Below, one piece after another: positions 7,453 through 15,252 of a DNA stretch of 32,905 bases. The stretch is from Cytophagales bacterium (GTDB lineage Bacteria; Bacteroidota; Bacteroidia; Cytophagales; Cyclobacteriaceae), in NCBI GenBank assembly GCA_027317105.1, contig DAHVFH010000177.1:1-32905 (forward strand). Reading direction: 5' to 3'. A program made the position numbers and the translations under genes. Positions within the stretch are counted from its first letter, which is position 1. The number at the start of each line of letters is the position of its first letter. The notes under the pieces were generated by a model. The model did no database searches, was not told the origin of the DNA, and worked only from the letters and a program-made list of their open reading frames with translations.

Positions 7453-8442
7453 ATGGCATTTAACTCCACTTCAGAGCAGCAAGAGGCGCACAAGCAAAAA
7501 ATCAAACAGGTATTTGCCGAAGTCGGCAAGGTCGTGGTTGGGCAAGAGTATATGGTAAACCGACTGTTAGTAGGTCTTTTTACCAATGGCCACGTTTTGT
7601 TGGAGGGCGTTCCCGGGCTCGCAAAGACCCTGACCATCAGCACCCTCGCCCGGGTTTTGCATTTGGACTTTCAGCGTATCCAATTCACCCCTGACTTGCT
7701 TCCGGCTGATTTAGTAGGCACCATGATCTACAATCAGAAAGAGGGAAATTTTGAAGTAAAAAAAGGGCCTATCTTCGCCAACATCATCCTGGCCGATGAG
7801 ATCAACCGCTCTCCGGCAAAAGTGCAGTCTGCTTTATTGGAAGCGATGCAGGAAAAAACCGTGACCATTGGTGAAACCACATTCACGTTAGATAAACCTT
7901 TTCTGGTGCTGGCCACTCAAAATCCGGTCGATCAGGAAGGAACCTATCCACTTCCAGAAGCGCAAGTAGATCGTTTCATGATGAAAGTCTTTGTGAACTA
8001 TCCCACCAAAGAAGAAGAGTTGGAAATCATGCGGAGGATATCCAATATGCAGTTTACCTACGATGTCAATACGGTGCTGACCAAGGAAGATATTTTTGCC
8101 ATCCGCAATGAAGTAAACCAGGTAAAAATTTCAGAGTCGTTAGAGAAATACATTATCGAGTTGGTGACCGCCACCCGCAAACCAAAAGAATATAAACTTG
8201 ACCACGAAGCCCAATATATCCAGTTTGGTGCTTCGCCACGCGCCAGCATTAACCTCAATCTTTCAGCAAAGGCAATAGCCTATATGGATGGCCGTGATTA
8301 TGTGCTTCCCGAAGACATAAAAGAAGTTGCCCTTGATGTGATGAACCACCGCATCTTGTTAAACTACGAAGCGGAAGCCGACAATGTTAAAACTTCTGAT
8401 ATCGTAAAAGCGCTACTTAACAAAGTACCCATCAATAAATAA
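7453..8442 (+). CDS. MoxR-family AAA+ ATPase
   Basis: A 329-residue AAA+ chaperone-like ATPase of the MoxR/RavA group. Members couple ATP hydrolysis to activation or assembly of partners that usually carry a VWA domain. Walker A is GVPGLAKT (residues 52-59). Walker B is ILADEIN (Asp115, Glu116), followed by RSPAKVQSALLEAMQE. The sensor-1 region is LATQNP, then VDQEGTYPLPEAQVDRFMM with the arginine finger. A C-terminal lid follows (FGASPRASINLNLSAKAIAYM). It is complete. In this phylum moxR normally heads an operon with DUF58, BatA/BatB-type VWA and TPR genes. Here a non-coding stretch and then susC follow, so it stands alone and its partner is not visible in the window. Confidence 0.92.
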   Translation: MAFNSTSEQQEAHKQKIKQVFAEVGKVVVGQEYMVNRLLVGLFTNGHVLLEGVPGLAKTLTISTLARVLHLDFQRIQFTPDLLPADLVGTMIYNQKEGNFEVKKGPIFANIILADEINRSPAKVQSALLEAMQEKTVTIGETTFTLDKPFLVLATQNPVDQEGTYPLPEAQVDRFMMKVFVNYPTKEEELEIMRRISNMQFTYDVNTVLTKEDIFAIRNEVNQVKISESLEKYIIELVTATRKPKEYKLDHEAQYIQFGASPRASINLNLSAKAIAYMDGRDYVLPEDIKEVALDVMNHRILLNYEAEADNVKTSDIVKALLNKVPINK

Positions 8443-8631
8443 TTCCGCGATGGATCGGGATGCAACGACACCTTGGGGCAAGGAACTAAATTGTTAGAAG
8501 ATTCCCTTCCTCAACACACGGTGTCTTCAATATTTTCCAATCCGATTGTCGTGCTCGATTCCTGTCTATTTGAGGGTAAGTATAATTTCATCCAGGGCTT
8601 GTTTTTCCTCCATTTAGCTCAATTAAAATGA

Positions 8632-8663
8632 GTTAACATTTGGTTATCATTTTGGTAACATTG
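8632..8663 (+). repeat. Three tandem GTTAACATT-like units upstream of susC
   Basis: GTTAACATTTG (8632), GTTATCATTTTG (8643) and GTAACATTG (8655), spaced 11 and 12 bases, about one helical turn. They lie 173 bases before the susC ATG. A similar array with the same spacing lies at 14192-14224. A row of regulator half-sites is the simplest reading. The rest of the 8443-8804 gap shows no gene, no clear hairpin terminator for moxR, and no full TTTG-N20-TAnnTTTG promoter that I could find. Confidence 0.5.
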
Positions 8664-8804
8664 ATTCTTGAGTTATAAGCTAATTAAGTAAAATAGAAAG
8701 CCTCGGCATTAAATCAGGCCGTTCATACTTTACAATTTGTTAATACTTCGCACTAATTTGGATAAAGCTGCAGATATACCTTGCGGCAAATATCCTAAAT
8801 CACT

Positions 8805-11800
8805 ATGCGGAAAATCTTTACGATCATGGCGCTACTCGGTATTACCGTGTGCGCGCAAGCTCAAATCACTGGAAAAATCAGCGATGAAAATGGTGCCATT
8901 CCAGGGGCCAACATCCTCTTAAAAGGAACGGGAACGGGAACTATTTCTGATGCCGAGGGTCGGTTCACACTTCAGGCCAAGCAGGGTGACATTCTACAAG
9001 TGAGCTTTATTGGCTACGAAGTTCAAGAAATTGCAATTGCCGATCAAACAGAAATCGCGGTTGTGCTAAAACAGGACACAAAATCGCTGAGCGAAGTAGT
9101 TGTCACGGCTTTAGGTATTTCAAAATCAGCTAAATCTATTGGCTATGTCACGCAGTCGGTAAGTGCGCAACAACTAACGACCTCGCAGGATGCCAACCTG
9201 ATTAATAACATGCAAGGCAAAGTAGCCGGAGTTACCATCACCAATGGAGGTGCCGGGGTAGGATCTACCTCCCGAATCACCATCCGTGGGGTGAATACCT
9301 TTAGCGGTAGTGGCCAACCTTTATTTGTGGTGGATGGCGTGCCGATCAATAACGAAACCATCTTCAACAATTCAATCAATAACAATAACACGACTGGCAC
9401 CTGGGCAGAAGTAGATTACGGTAATGGAGCTGCTGAATTAAATGCCTACGATGCCGAAAAAATTACCGTGCTGAAAAGTGCTGCTGCCGCAGCCCTTTAT
9501 GGCACTCGTGCTGCAAGCGGAGCGATCATTATTACCACAAAGAAAGCGGATGGTGAAAAAGGGAAATGGCACGCGAATTTTACAACCCAGAATACGGTGA
9601 TGACACCCCTTGTTATGCCAAGAATTCAGAATCAATACGGAGCGGGAACAGGCACTACTCCATTTGCTTATGTGAACGGTGCCGGTGGCTCAGAAAGTAA
9701 TATACCCAATTTTGGAGCTGCCTTTTCACCTTCTGTCAATGTCAACCAATTTGATAGTCCAGTGCAAGATGCTTCCGGAAATATTATTCCAGGTGTGCAG
9801 GCGGGAGACCTGGTAGCACGAAATGCCTTTCCAGGAAATTCGATCGTGGCATCTCCATGGGTTGGTCATGCCAATAACTATAAGAATTTTCTTCAGACCG
9901 GTAATAATTCCATGAACAACCTTTCGCTCAGTACAGTCGGGGAAAATGGATCATTCAGAATTTCATTTGGAAATCTTTCTAACAAAGGTCTTTTACCTAA
10001 CACCGACCTCACGCGCTACCAGCTTTCGATAAGAGCGGAAACAAAATTTTCTGATAAACTGACCGGCAATATCTATATGGGTTACATCAATAGTAGCAGT
10101 AACAATCGCCCCAATATCGGTTATGGCTCTGAGAGTGTGATGTACACTTTTTTTGGTGTGTATGGTATGCCCACCAATATAGATTTGAATTCATTAAAAA
10201 ATAAATGGTGGCAAACCGGACAAGAAAACTACCAACAATTCAGGTATTGGGCCGGTCATGACAATCCGTATGTAACCATGTTCGTGAATACCAATAGCTT
10301 CAAGAAGAACAGGATCATTGGAAACACTTCGTTAAAGTATGACATCTCGCCAGAACTTAATCTAACGGTGCGAACAGGATTGGATTTCTATACGGATAAT
10401 CGCGAGAGTCACCGTGCTTTTAGTACGGTGCGATTCCCAAATGGCGGTTATAGGACGGATGATGTCACCTACATCGAAAATAATACCGACTTTTTGCTGA
10501 ACTATACCAAAAAGCCATCTTCAACCTGGAACTTTAATGCCTCAATTGGTGGAAATCGGTTTGTTCAATCATCACTTTACCTTTCCAACGTAGCGAACTC
10601 GTTGATTGTTCCGAACTTATGGAACTACACCAATGCAGCAACAGTACTAAATCCCTACGAACAAAAGATTCAAAAAATAATTTATAGCGGCTATGCGTTT
10701 GGAGAAGTAAGCTATCAAAATTGGCTGTACTTAAACCTGACGGCAAGAAATGATGTATCAAGCACGTTGCCTAAAGGAAAAAATTCGTTTTTATATCCCT
10801 CGGCTTCGTTAAGTGCAGTGTTGTCTGATAAAATACAGTTGCCAAAGTTTATTTCCTTTTTGAAGTTGCGCGCTTCTGATGCTCAGGTAGGTCGTGATGC
10901 CAACCCTTATTCGCTTAAAAGTACTTTTCTTGCGAATACACCATTTAATGGTACTCCGCTCACCAACGGTAATCCAACCTTGGCCAATGGTAATCTTAAA
11001 CCCTCAACAACGACCATGCAAGAGTACGGTGTGGATGTACGCTTTCTTGAAGGCAGACTTGGGATAGATTTCGCTACCTTCAATTCGGACACCAAGAATG
11101 AGGTTGTGAACTTAGCTGTTCCTGGTTCATCCGGCTATACTGGATCATTCGTGAATGGTGGCTCTATCAACACGAAGGGTTTCGAATTTATTGTTTCCTA
11201 CAACCCTATAAAGTCAACGAATAATGGTTTGAACTGGGACATGAATTTCAACTTCACGCACTATGTAAATACCGTGACCGCGCTTCCACAGGGTGTTGAT
11301 AACTACCAGTACTTCTCGGTTACTCAATATAACCGATCCGCAAGACAAATTAACTACTATGCCGAAGTGGGTCAACGCTTAGGAAATATGTATGGCAATA
11401 AATTCATTCGCGATACCCAAGGGGATATTATTTATAAGAACGGACTTCCCACCTTCACTCAAACCAATGACCAAAAGTTAGGAAATTATAACCCTGATTT
11501 TATTCTGGCTTGGAATAACACGATGAGCTACAAGAATTTCAAGTTCAATATGTTATGGGATTGGCATAAAGGGGGTGTTTTATATTCCTATACGCGCCTT
11601 GGCTTGTTGGCAAATGGTCAGTCTCCTGAAACCCTTTATCGGCCTGCCACAGGTATTGTTGGAAAAGGTGTGTTAAGCGATGGCTCTCCAAATACCACCG
11701 CTGTTTCCTATGCAAGCTATTATGGTTCAAATGGCTACTATAGCCCCATTAACCACGAACCATTTTTAATGGATGCCTCCTACGTTAAGCTGCGCCAATT

Positions 11801-12017
11801 GTCTATTGGGTATGTCTTTCGTAATGTGATTAAGAATAATCCATCGGCTACAATTGAATTGAGTATGATTGGCAGAAACTTGTTGCTCTTCACACCGGCT
11901 AAAGATATTGATCCTGAATCATTGGCGTTGCGCGGGAATCAAATCCTTCCCGGTATAGAATACAACAGTATTCCAAGTGCGCGCCAGTTTGGATTTTCGC
12001 TTAACTTAAAATACTAA
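8805..12017 (+). CDS. SusC/RagA-family TonB-linked outer-membrane transporter
   Basis: A 1070-residue outer-membrane TonB-dependent transporter importing oligomeric nutrients (glycan, peptide or other) together with the adjacent SusD-like lipoprotein. A signal peptide ends at ITVCAQA (residue about 20). Residues about 21-90 form the carboxypeptidase-D regulatory-like domain (ITGKISDENGAIPGANILLKG...GYEVQEIAI). Next come the TonB-box region (SLSEVVVTALGI) and the plug (VAGVTITNGGAGVGSTSRITIRGVNT, PLFVVDGVPINNET), then the long beta-barrel ending ARQFGFSLNLKY. All are in normal order and length. susD follows after 7 bases, so the two are co-transcribed. No sigma/anti-sigma, sensor or degradative enzyme gene adjoins, so the substrate cannot be named. 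Confidence 0.95.
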   Translation: MRKIFTIMALLGITVCAQAQITGKISDENGAIPGANILLKGTGTGTISDAEGRFTLQAKQGDILQVSFIGYEVQEIAIADQTEIAVVLKQDTKSLSEVVVTALGISKSAKSIGYVTQSVSAQQLTTSQDANLINNMQGKVAGVTITNGGAGVGSTSRITIRGVNTFSGSGQPLFVVDGVPINNETIFNNSINNNNTTGTWAEVDYGNGAAELNAYDAEKITVLKSAAAAALYGTRAASGAIIITTKKADGEKGKWHANFTTQNTVMTPLVMPRIQNQYGAGTGTTPFAYVNGAGGSESNIPNFGAAFSPSVNVNQFDSPVQDASGNIIPGVQAGDLVARNAFPGNSIVASPWVGHANNYKNFLQTGNNSMNNLSLSTVGENGSFRISFGNLSNKGLLPNTDLTRYQLSIRAETKFSDKLTGNIYMGYINSSSNNRPNIGYGSESVMYTFFGVYGMPTNIDLNSLKNKWWQTGQENYQQFRYWAGHDNPYVTMFVNTNSFKKNRIIGNTSLKYDISPELNLTVRTGLDFYTDNRESHRAFSTVRFPNGGYRTDDVTYIENNTDFLLNYTKKPSSTWNFNASIGGNRFVQSSLYLSNVANSLIVPNLWNYTNAATVLNPYEQKIQKIIYSGYAFGEVSYQNWLYLNLTARNDVSSTLPKGKNSFLYPSASLSAVLSDKIQLPKFISFLKLRASDAQVGRDANPYSLKSTFLANTPFNGTPLTNGNPTLANGNLKPSTTTMQEYGVDVRFLEGRLGIDFATFNSDTKNEVVNLAVPGSSGYTGSFVNGGSINTKGFEFIVSYNPIKSTNNGLNWDMNFNFTHYVNTVTALPQGVDNYQYFSVTQYNRSARQINYYAEVGQRLGNMYGNKFIRDTQGDIIYKNGLPTFTQTNDQKLGNYNPDFILAWNNTMSYKNFKFNMLWDWHKGGVLYSYTRLGLLANGQSPETLYRPATGIVGKGVLSDGSPNTTAVSYASYYGSNGYYSPINHEPFLMDASYVKLRQLSIGYVFRNVIKNNPSATIELSMIGRNLLLFTPAKDIDPESLALRGNQILPGIEYNSIPSARQFGFSLNLKY

Positions 12018-12024
12018 TACCATT

Positions 12025-13521
12025 ATGAAAAATATATATAAATCATTTTTTGTACTGATCGCATTGCTTGGCGCATGTCAAAAGGAACTAACAAACATTA
12101 ATGTTAACCCGAACAACATTCAAAGTGCTGATGTCAATACACTGACATCAAGTACTATCGTCAATATATTCTGGTACAATACCGATCAGGCATGGACAAC
12201 CGGTAATGGACTTAGCCAAATGATGGTGATTACCCAAAGTTATTATCAGAACCAGTTTGGGACCCAATCCTTACCTTTTAATAATGCATCGTATTGGACG
12301 GCCTGTTATTCAAATGCTCGAGATGCTGCTACTATAGCAGCACAAGCAAAAGCCAAGTTTAATCCTGGCAATCAAGCCATAGGTTTAACGCTTGAAGCCT
12401 ACGCTTTCTCGCAGCTAACAGATGGTTGGGGTGATATTCCTTTCAAACAGGCCCTCCAAGGCGCATCAGGAAACTACTTAGCTTCTTATGACGGTCAGCA
12501 AATTGTATATACCGATCCAACAGTTGGCATTTTAGCTAAATTGAATACAGCCGATTCTTTATTATCTCATAATAGTAATGCGGTTATTGGAGGAGACTTA
12601 TTGTTTGGAGGAAATGCAACAAAGTGGAGGAAGTTTATCAACGCATTGAGACTGCGTTACCTTTTGCGGATTTCAAGTAAGCAAGACCCTACTTCTGCGA
12701 TACAGGCTATTTTAGCCGAAAACGTCTTATTTGCAGACGCCTCTGAAAGCGCAACTTTAAAATTACCTACTGCATTACCTTGGCTTTTTCCATCCTACTT
12801 AGACAGAACGAGTGATTTTGCTTTTAAATCGATGGATTCCCTACTCTATGATTTTTACACCAGCACTGGGGACATTGATCGATTAAAACTGTTTTGGGCA
12901 CCGACCCCAAATGCAGTTAAGACTAAAGGCGATCCAAATGCATTTACTACCTATGGAGCACTGAATCAAATCAAAAATAACATCGCTTCAGCATCTATTA
13001 ATCAACTTAACTCCTCTTCCTTGTTTTCCACTACGCTCGCGCCAACGGCTCAATATGTGTCGCAGCCACTTAATTATTCAAGGATTATTACGTATGCTGA
13101 GGTGCAGTTTATTCTGGCCGAGGCTGCGTTGAAGGGATATATCTCAGGAGGCGTAGCCCAGGCAGCAACTTACTATAATAATGGAATCTTAGGTTCTTAT
13201 GCCGAATTGGGGTTACCGTCAGTTGATGCAACTACTTATGCGGCAGCAAATGCACTAAATAGCGATCCAACCATAGCACTCAATCAGATCATCATGCAGA
13301 AATGGGCATTAAATTTGAATAACGGTTGGGAAGGCTGGTTAGAACAGCGGAGAACAGGAATACCCAGTTTTTCTACTCAGTATAACTCAAACCCGAGCGG
13401 AAAAATTGTTGCCCGTTTTTTGTATCCGACTGATGAAGAGTTTATCAACTCGAAAAATTATAATACCCAACTGGAAAAAATGGGCGGTAAGAACAGTGTC
13501 GATTATCGCGCATGGTGGTAA
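12025..13521 (+). CDS. SusD/RagB-family nutrient-binding outer-membrane lipoprotein
   Basis: A 498-residue lipoprotein that caps the SusC transporter at the cell surface and binds its substrate. The lipobox is LLGAC, with the lipidated cysteine at residue 18 followed by QKELTNINVNPNNIQ. The sequence fits the SusD-like_2 branch (PF12771/PF12741 type): an early NVNPNN motif, a TPR-like helical core (YAFSQLTDGWGDIPFKQAL, WRKFINALRLRYLLRIS), and the C-terminal block WALNLNNGWEGWLEQRRTG...ARFLYPTDEEFINSKNYN...DYRAWW. The length is normal. It starts 7 bases after susC and is followed by a strong terminator at 13553, so the operon is just these two genes. Confidence 0.94.
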   Translation: MKNIYKSFFVLIALLGACQKELTNINVNPNNIQSADVNTLTSSTIVNIFWYNTDQAWTTGNGLSQMMVITQSYYQNQFGTQSLPFNNASYWTACYSNARDAATIAAQAKAKFNPGNQAIGLTLEAYAFSQLTDGWGDIPFKQALQGASGNYLASYDGQQIVYTDPTVGILAKLNTADSLLSHNSNAVIGGDLLFGGNATKWRKFINALRLRYLLRISSKQDPTSAIQAILAENVLFADASESATLKLPTALPWLFPSYLDRTSDFAFKSMDSLLYDFYTSTGDIDRLKLFWAPTPNAVKTKGDPNAFTTYGALNQIKNNIASASINQLNSSSLFSTTLAPTAQYVSQPLNYSRIITYAEVQFILAEAALKGYISGGVAQAATYYNNGILGSYAELGLPSVDATTYAAANALNSDPTIALNQIIMQKWALNLNNGWEGWLEQRRTGIPSFSTQYNSNPSGKIVARFLYPTDEEFINSKNYNTQLEKMGGKNSVDYRAWW

Positions 13522-13552
13522 AAAATATAATTCTTTAGGTTTAGGTTTAGAT

Positions 13553-13580
13553 AAAAAGTCCGGTTCAGACCGGACTTTTT
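13553..13580. terminator. Bidirectional intrinsic terminator between susD and a convergent gene
   Basis: AAAAAGTCCGG, loop TTCAGA, CCGGACTTTTT: a perfect 11-base-pair stem, with its GC core flanked by A5 on one side and T5 on the other. It can therefore terminate the susCD transcript on the plus strand and the convergent gene (stop at 13592) on the minus strand. Confidence 0.93.
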
Positions 13581-13591
13581 ATTTAGAAGAA

Positions 13592-14176
13592 TTAATTCAG
13601 ACTGGCCAGCAAGTTGGCTTGCTTAAGCCTGTTAAATTTCTCAATTATTAGAAGCGCAGATTTCATTTCATAAATCGCGAGTTTTTCTTTGTGCACAAAA
13701 GCCTCAAGCTGCTCGGGGTATTGTTCCAATAATTTAGGAAATACTTTTCGTTTAAATTGGTGAATCGGTTCTAAACTATTGCTTGCGAAAGTAAAATAAT
13801 TGTACGAATCAATTTCATCCGGATTTGCCCTATTGGCAAAGGGTTTAAAATCGCGCACTACAGAAACTTCTCCGCCAACAACGACCTCATAAAATCGGTT
13901 GCCCTGGCTTCTTTTAATAGAAACAAACTTACGATTGATGTTGGCGGCTGAATCATAATATCGGAAACCTTGTACCATAGACGCATTAAGAGCAATTTGT
14001 CCTTCCCCTGTTTTATAAATGATCAAATCAAAACCTTTGGGATGATAGATATCTCCCACCATCACACTTTGATCAGATAAAACCACGGATCCCGCATTCC
14101 AATCAATGACGGGTTGTCCCCAGGCCATTGTTATTTGGAGTGCCAAGAAAAGGACGGAAATTAAAGTTGCCTTCAT
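13592..14176 (-). CDS. Small secreted protein of unknown function
   Basis: A 194-residue protein with a signal peptide (MKATLISVLFLALQITMAWG). A beta-rich section of the type VVLSDQSVMVGDIYHPKGFDLIIY...ALNASMVQGFRYYD runs to about residue 135, and a basic helical tail follows (KRKVFPKLLEQYPEQLEAFVHKEKL). The first section resembles the repeated-strand modules common in uncharacterised exported Bacteroidota proteins, where a surface-exposed strand describes D-G-x-V-x-G-x-I-like turns. I do not recognise a named family. The gene stands alone, has its own promoter at 14199-14230 and shares a terminator with susD. No catalytic motif is visible. Confidence 0.8.
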   Translation of the reverse strand: MKATLISVLFLALQITMAWGQPVIDWNAGSVVLSDQSVMVGDIYHPKGFDLIIYKTGEGQIALNASMVQGFRYYDSAANINRKFVSIKRSQGNRFYEVVVGGEVSVVRDFKPFANRANPDEIDSYNYFTFASNSLEPIHQFKRKVFPKLLEQYPEQLEAFVHKEKLAIYEMKSALLIIEKFNRLKQANLLASLN

Positions 14177-14191
14177 TCAATGTTACGTCAT

Positions 14192-14224
14192 GTTAACATA
14201 AAGTTAACATTAAATTAACATTGG
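14192..14224 (+). repeat. Three tandem GTTAACATWAA-like units over a promoter
   Basis: GTTAACATAAA (14192), GTTAACATTAAA (14203) and TTAACATTGG (14215), with a poorer unit GTTACGTCAT just before at 14182. Spacing is 11 and 12 bases, the same as the array at 8632-8663. The units overlap the -7 box and spacer of the minus-strand promoter, so they are a likely operator. Confidence 0.5.
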
Positions 14225-14230
14225 ATCAAA
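14199..14230 (-). promoter_or_regulatory. Promoter of the 13592-14176 gene
   Basis: Minus strand: TTTG (14230-14227), a 20-base spacer, TAACTTTA (14206-14199). This is one base off the consensus at the last position. The ATG at 14176 is 22 bases downstream of the -7 box. The spacer and -7 box coincide with the GTTAACAT repeat array at 14192-14224, so a repeat-binding protein would directly compete with RNA polymerase. Confidence 0.68.
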
Positions 14231-14740
14231 GCCATTTTTCATATTTTTTCACCTTGCAGCTAATAAAAAGCCCGGAAGCCAATGATTTTGGACGCCAAAC
14301 AGATCATCGTAGGGCAGAATTGGGTAGTAGGTCCTATGCCTTTTTATTCCGTTCAATCTTAATTTTTGGGAATTCACTTTCTTACCCGTTGTAGGATGTT
14401 TCCGTAGCGCGGTGGTGAAATATTCTCGGGGAAGCTATCGATAAGAAAAATCAACAGATTACACTGAAGGCAATTGAAGATGCTTTGAAGGGAAACCTTA
14501 TCTGTCGGATGACTGCGCAATAGCTGAATAGAAACAATTTTTTGAACCCATTAATATCCGATCCTGTGACCTTATCCAGCCCTAATTCAATGCCCGCTCT
14601 GAATTTTTTATTATTCCCTGCCTAAGGACGGAAATGAAAACCAGAAAAAAAATTACATAATTGGAATTTTCAATGCAGTAATAGGTTCTACAGTGTAATC
14701 ACGCTTTTATCTTTTGGCAACTCATAACGCAGATTTTTGG
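14231..14740. other. Intergenic stretch with a possible decayed coding remnant
   Basis: No intact gene lies here. At 14422-14520 one forward frame reads ILGEAIDKKNQQITLKAIED and on to ALKG. A one-base shift near 14493 gives PYLSDDCAIAE and then a stop, which looks protein-like. There is no start codon or ribosome binding site, and I cannot name a family. The rest shows no RNA gene or strong hairpin. Confidence 0.3.
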
Positions 14741-14748
14741 TAACTTTG
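14741..14748 (+). promoter_or_regulatory. -7 box of the ssb-gldE-gldD promoter
   Basis: TAACTTTG at 14741-14748 matches TAnnTTTG exactly and lies 52 bases before the ssb ATG. The nearest TTTG upstream (14713-14716) is 24 bases away, longer than the usual 19-21, so the -33 element is weak or absent. Confidence 0.45.
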
Positions 14749-14800
14749 TAGTCCGGCTAACGAGTAGCTGAGACAAAGCGTAAATTATAACAACACAATT

Positions 14801-15226
14801 ATGTCAGGAGTAAATAAAGTGATTTTAGTAGGTCGCCTGGGCAAAGATCCTGAGGCAAGAACATTGGAAACAGGAGTTATGGTAGTTAATTTTACAATGG
14901 CCACCTCCGAAGTTTATAAAGATAAAGTTACGGGTGAGCGCAAGGAGATAACCGATTGGCACAACGTGGTGCTTTGGCGTGGCTTAGCCGAAACGGCATC
15001 GAAATATTTGCATAAGGGCGATCAGGTTTATATTGAAGGCAAGATGCGTACCCGCAGCTGGGAAAAGGAAAATGTAACACGCTATACTACTGAAGTAATT
15101 GGAGACAGCATGACCTTGCTTGGCAACAAGCCGGGTGGGGGTGGCAATTATGAACGGCCTGCACAACAGACCTCGGAGTCAAATGAACCCTCCACGGACA
15201 CGGCCACGGATGATTTGCCCTTTTAA
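14801..15226 (+). CDS. ssb: Single-stranded DNA-binding protein
   Basis: A 141-residue SSB that coats single-stranded DNA in replication, repair and recombination. Residues 1-108 form the OB fold: MSGVNKVILVGRLGKDPEAR, VVNFTMATSE, DWHNVVLWRGLAETASKYLHKGDQVYIEGKMRTRSW. A short glycine/polar linker follows (GNKPGGGGNYERPAQQ). The protein ends in the acidic partner-binding tip DDLPF. Length and all signature blocks are normal. gldE begins 26 bases downstream and gldD overlaps gldE, giving the ssb-gldE-gldD order conserved in many Bacteroidota. The transcript probably begins near 14754. Confidence 0.97.
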   Translation: MSGVNKVILVGRLGKDPEARTLETGVMVVNFTMATSEVYKDKVTGERKEITDWHNVVLWRGLAETASKYLHKGDQVYIEGKMRTRSWEKENVTRYTTEVIGDSMTLLGNKPGGGGNYERPAQQTSESNEPSTDTATDDLPF

Positions 15227-15252
15227 AAATTTGTGCTACGAACACCAAATGA

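Noticed and set aside
8462..8560. Inverted repeat GACACC/GGTGTC after moxR as a terminator
   Set aside because: The arms are only six bases with a loop of about 50 bases, and no T-run follows.
8730..8790. Candidate susC promoter elements (TTTG at 8757, TACCTTG at 8777)
   Set aside because: Spacing between the elements is 16, well short of 19-21, and the -7 box lacks one T. Not supported well enough to annotate.
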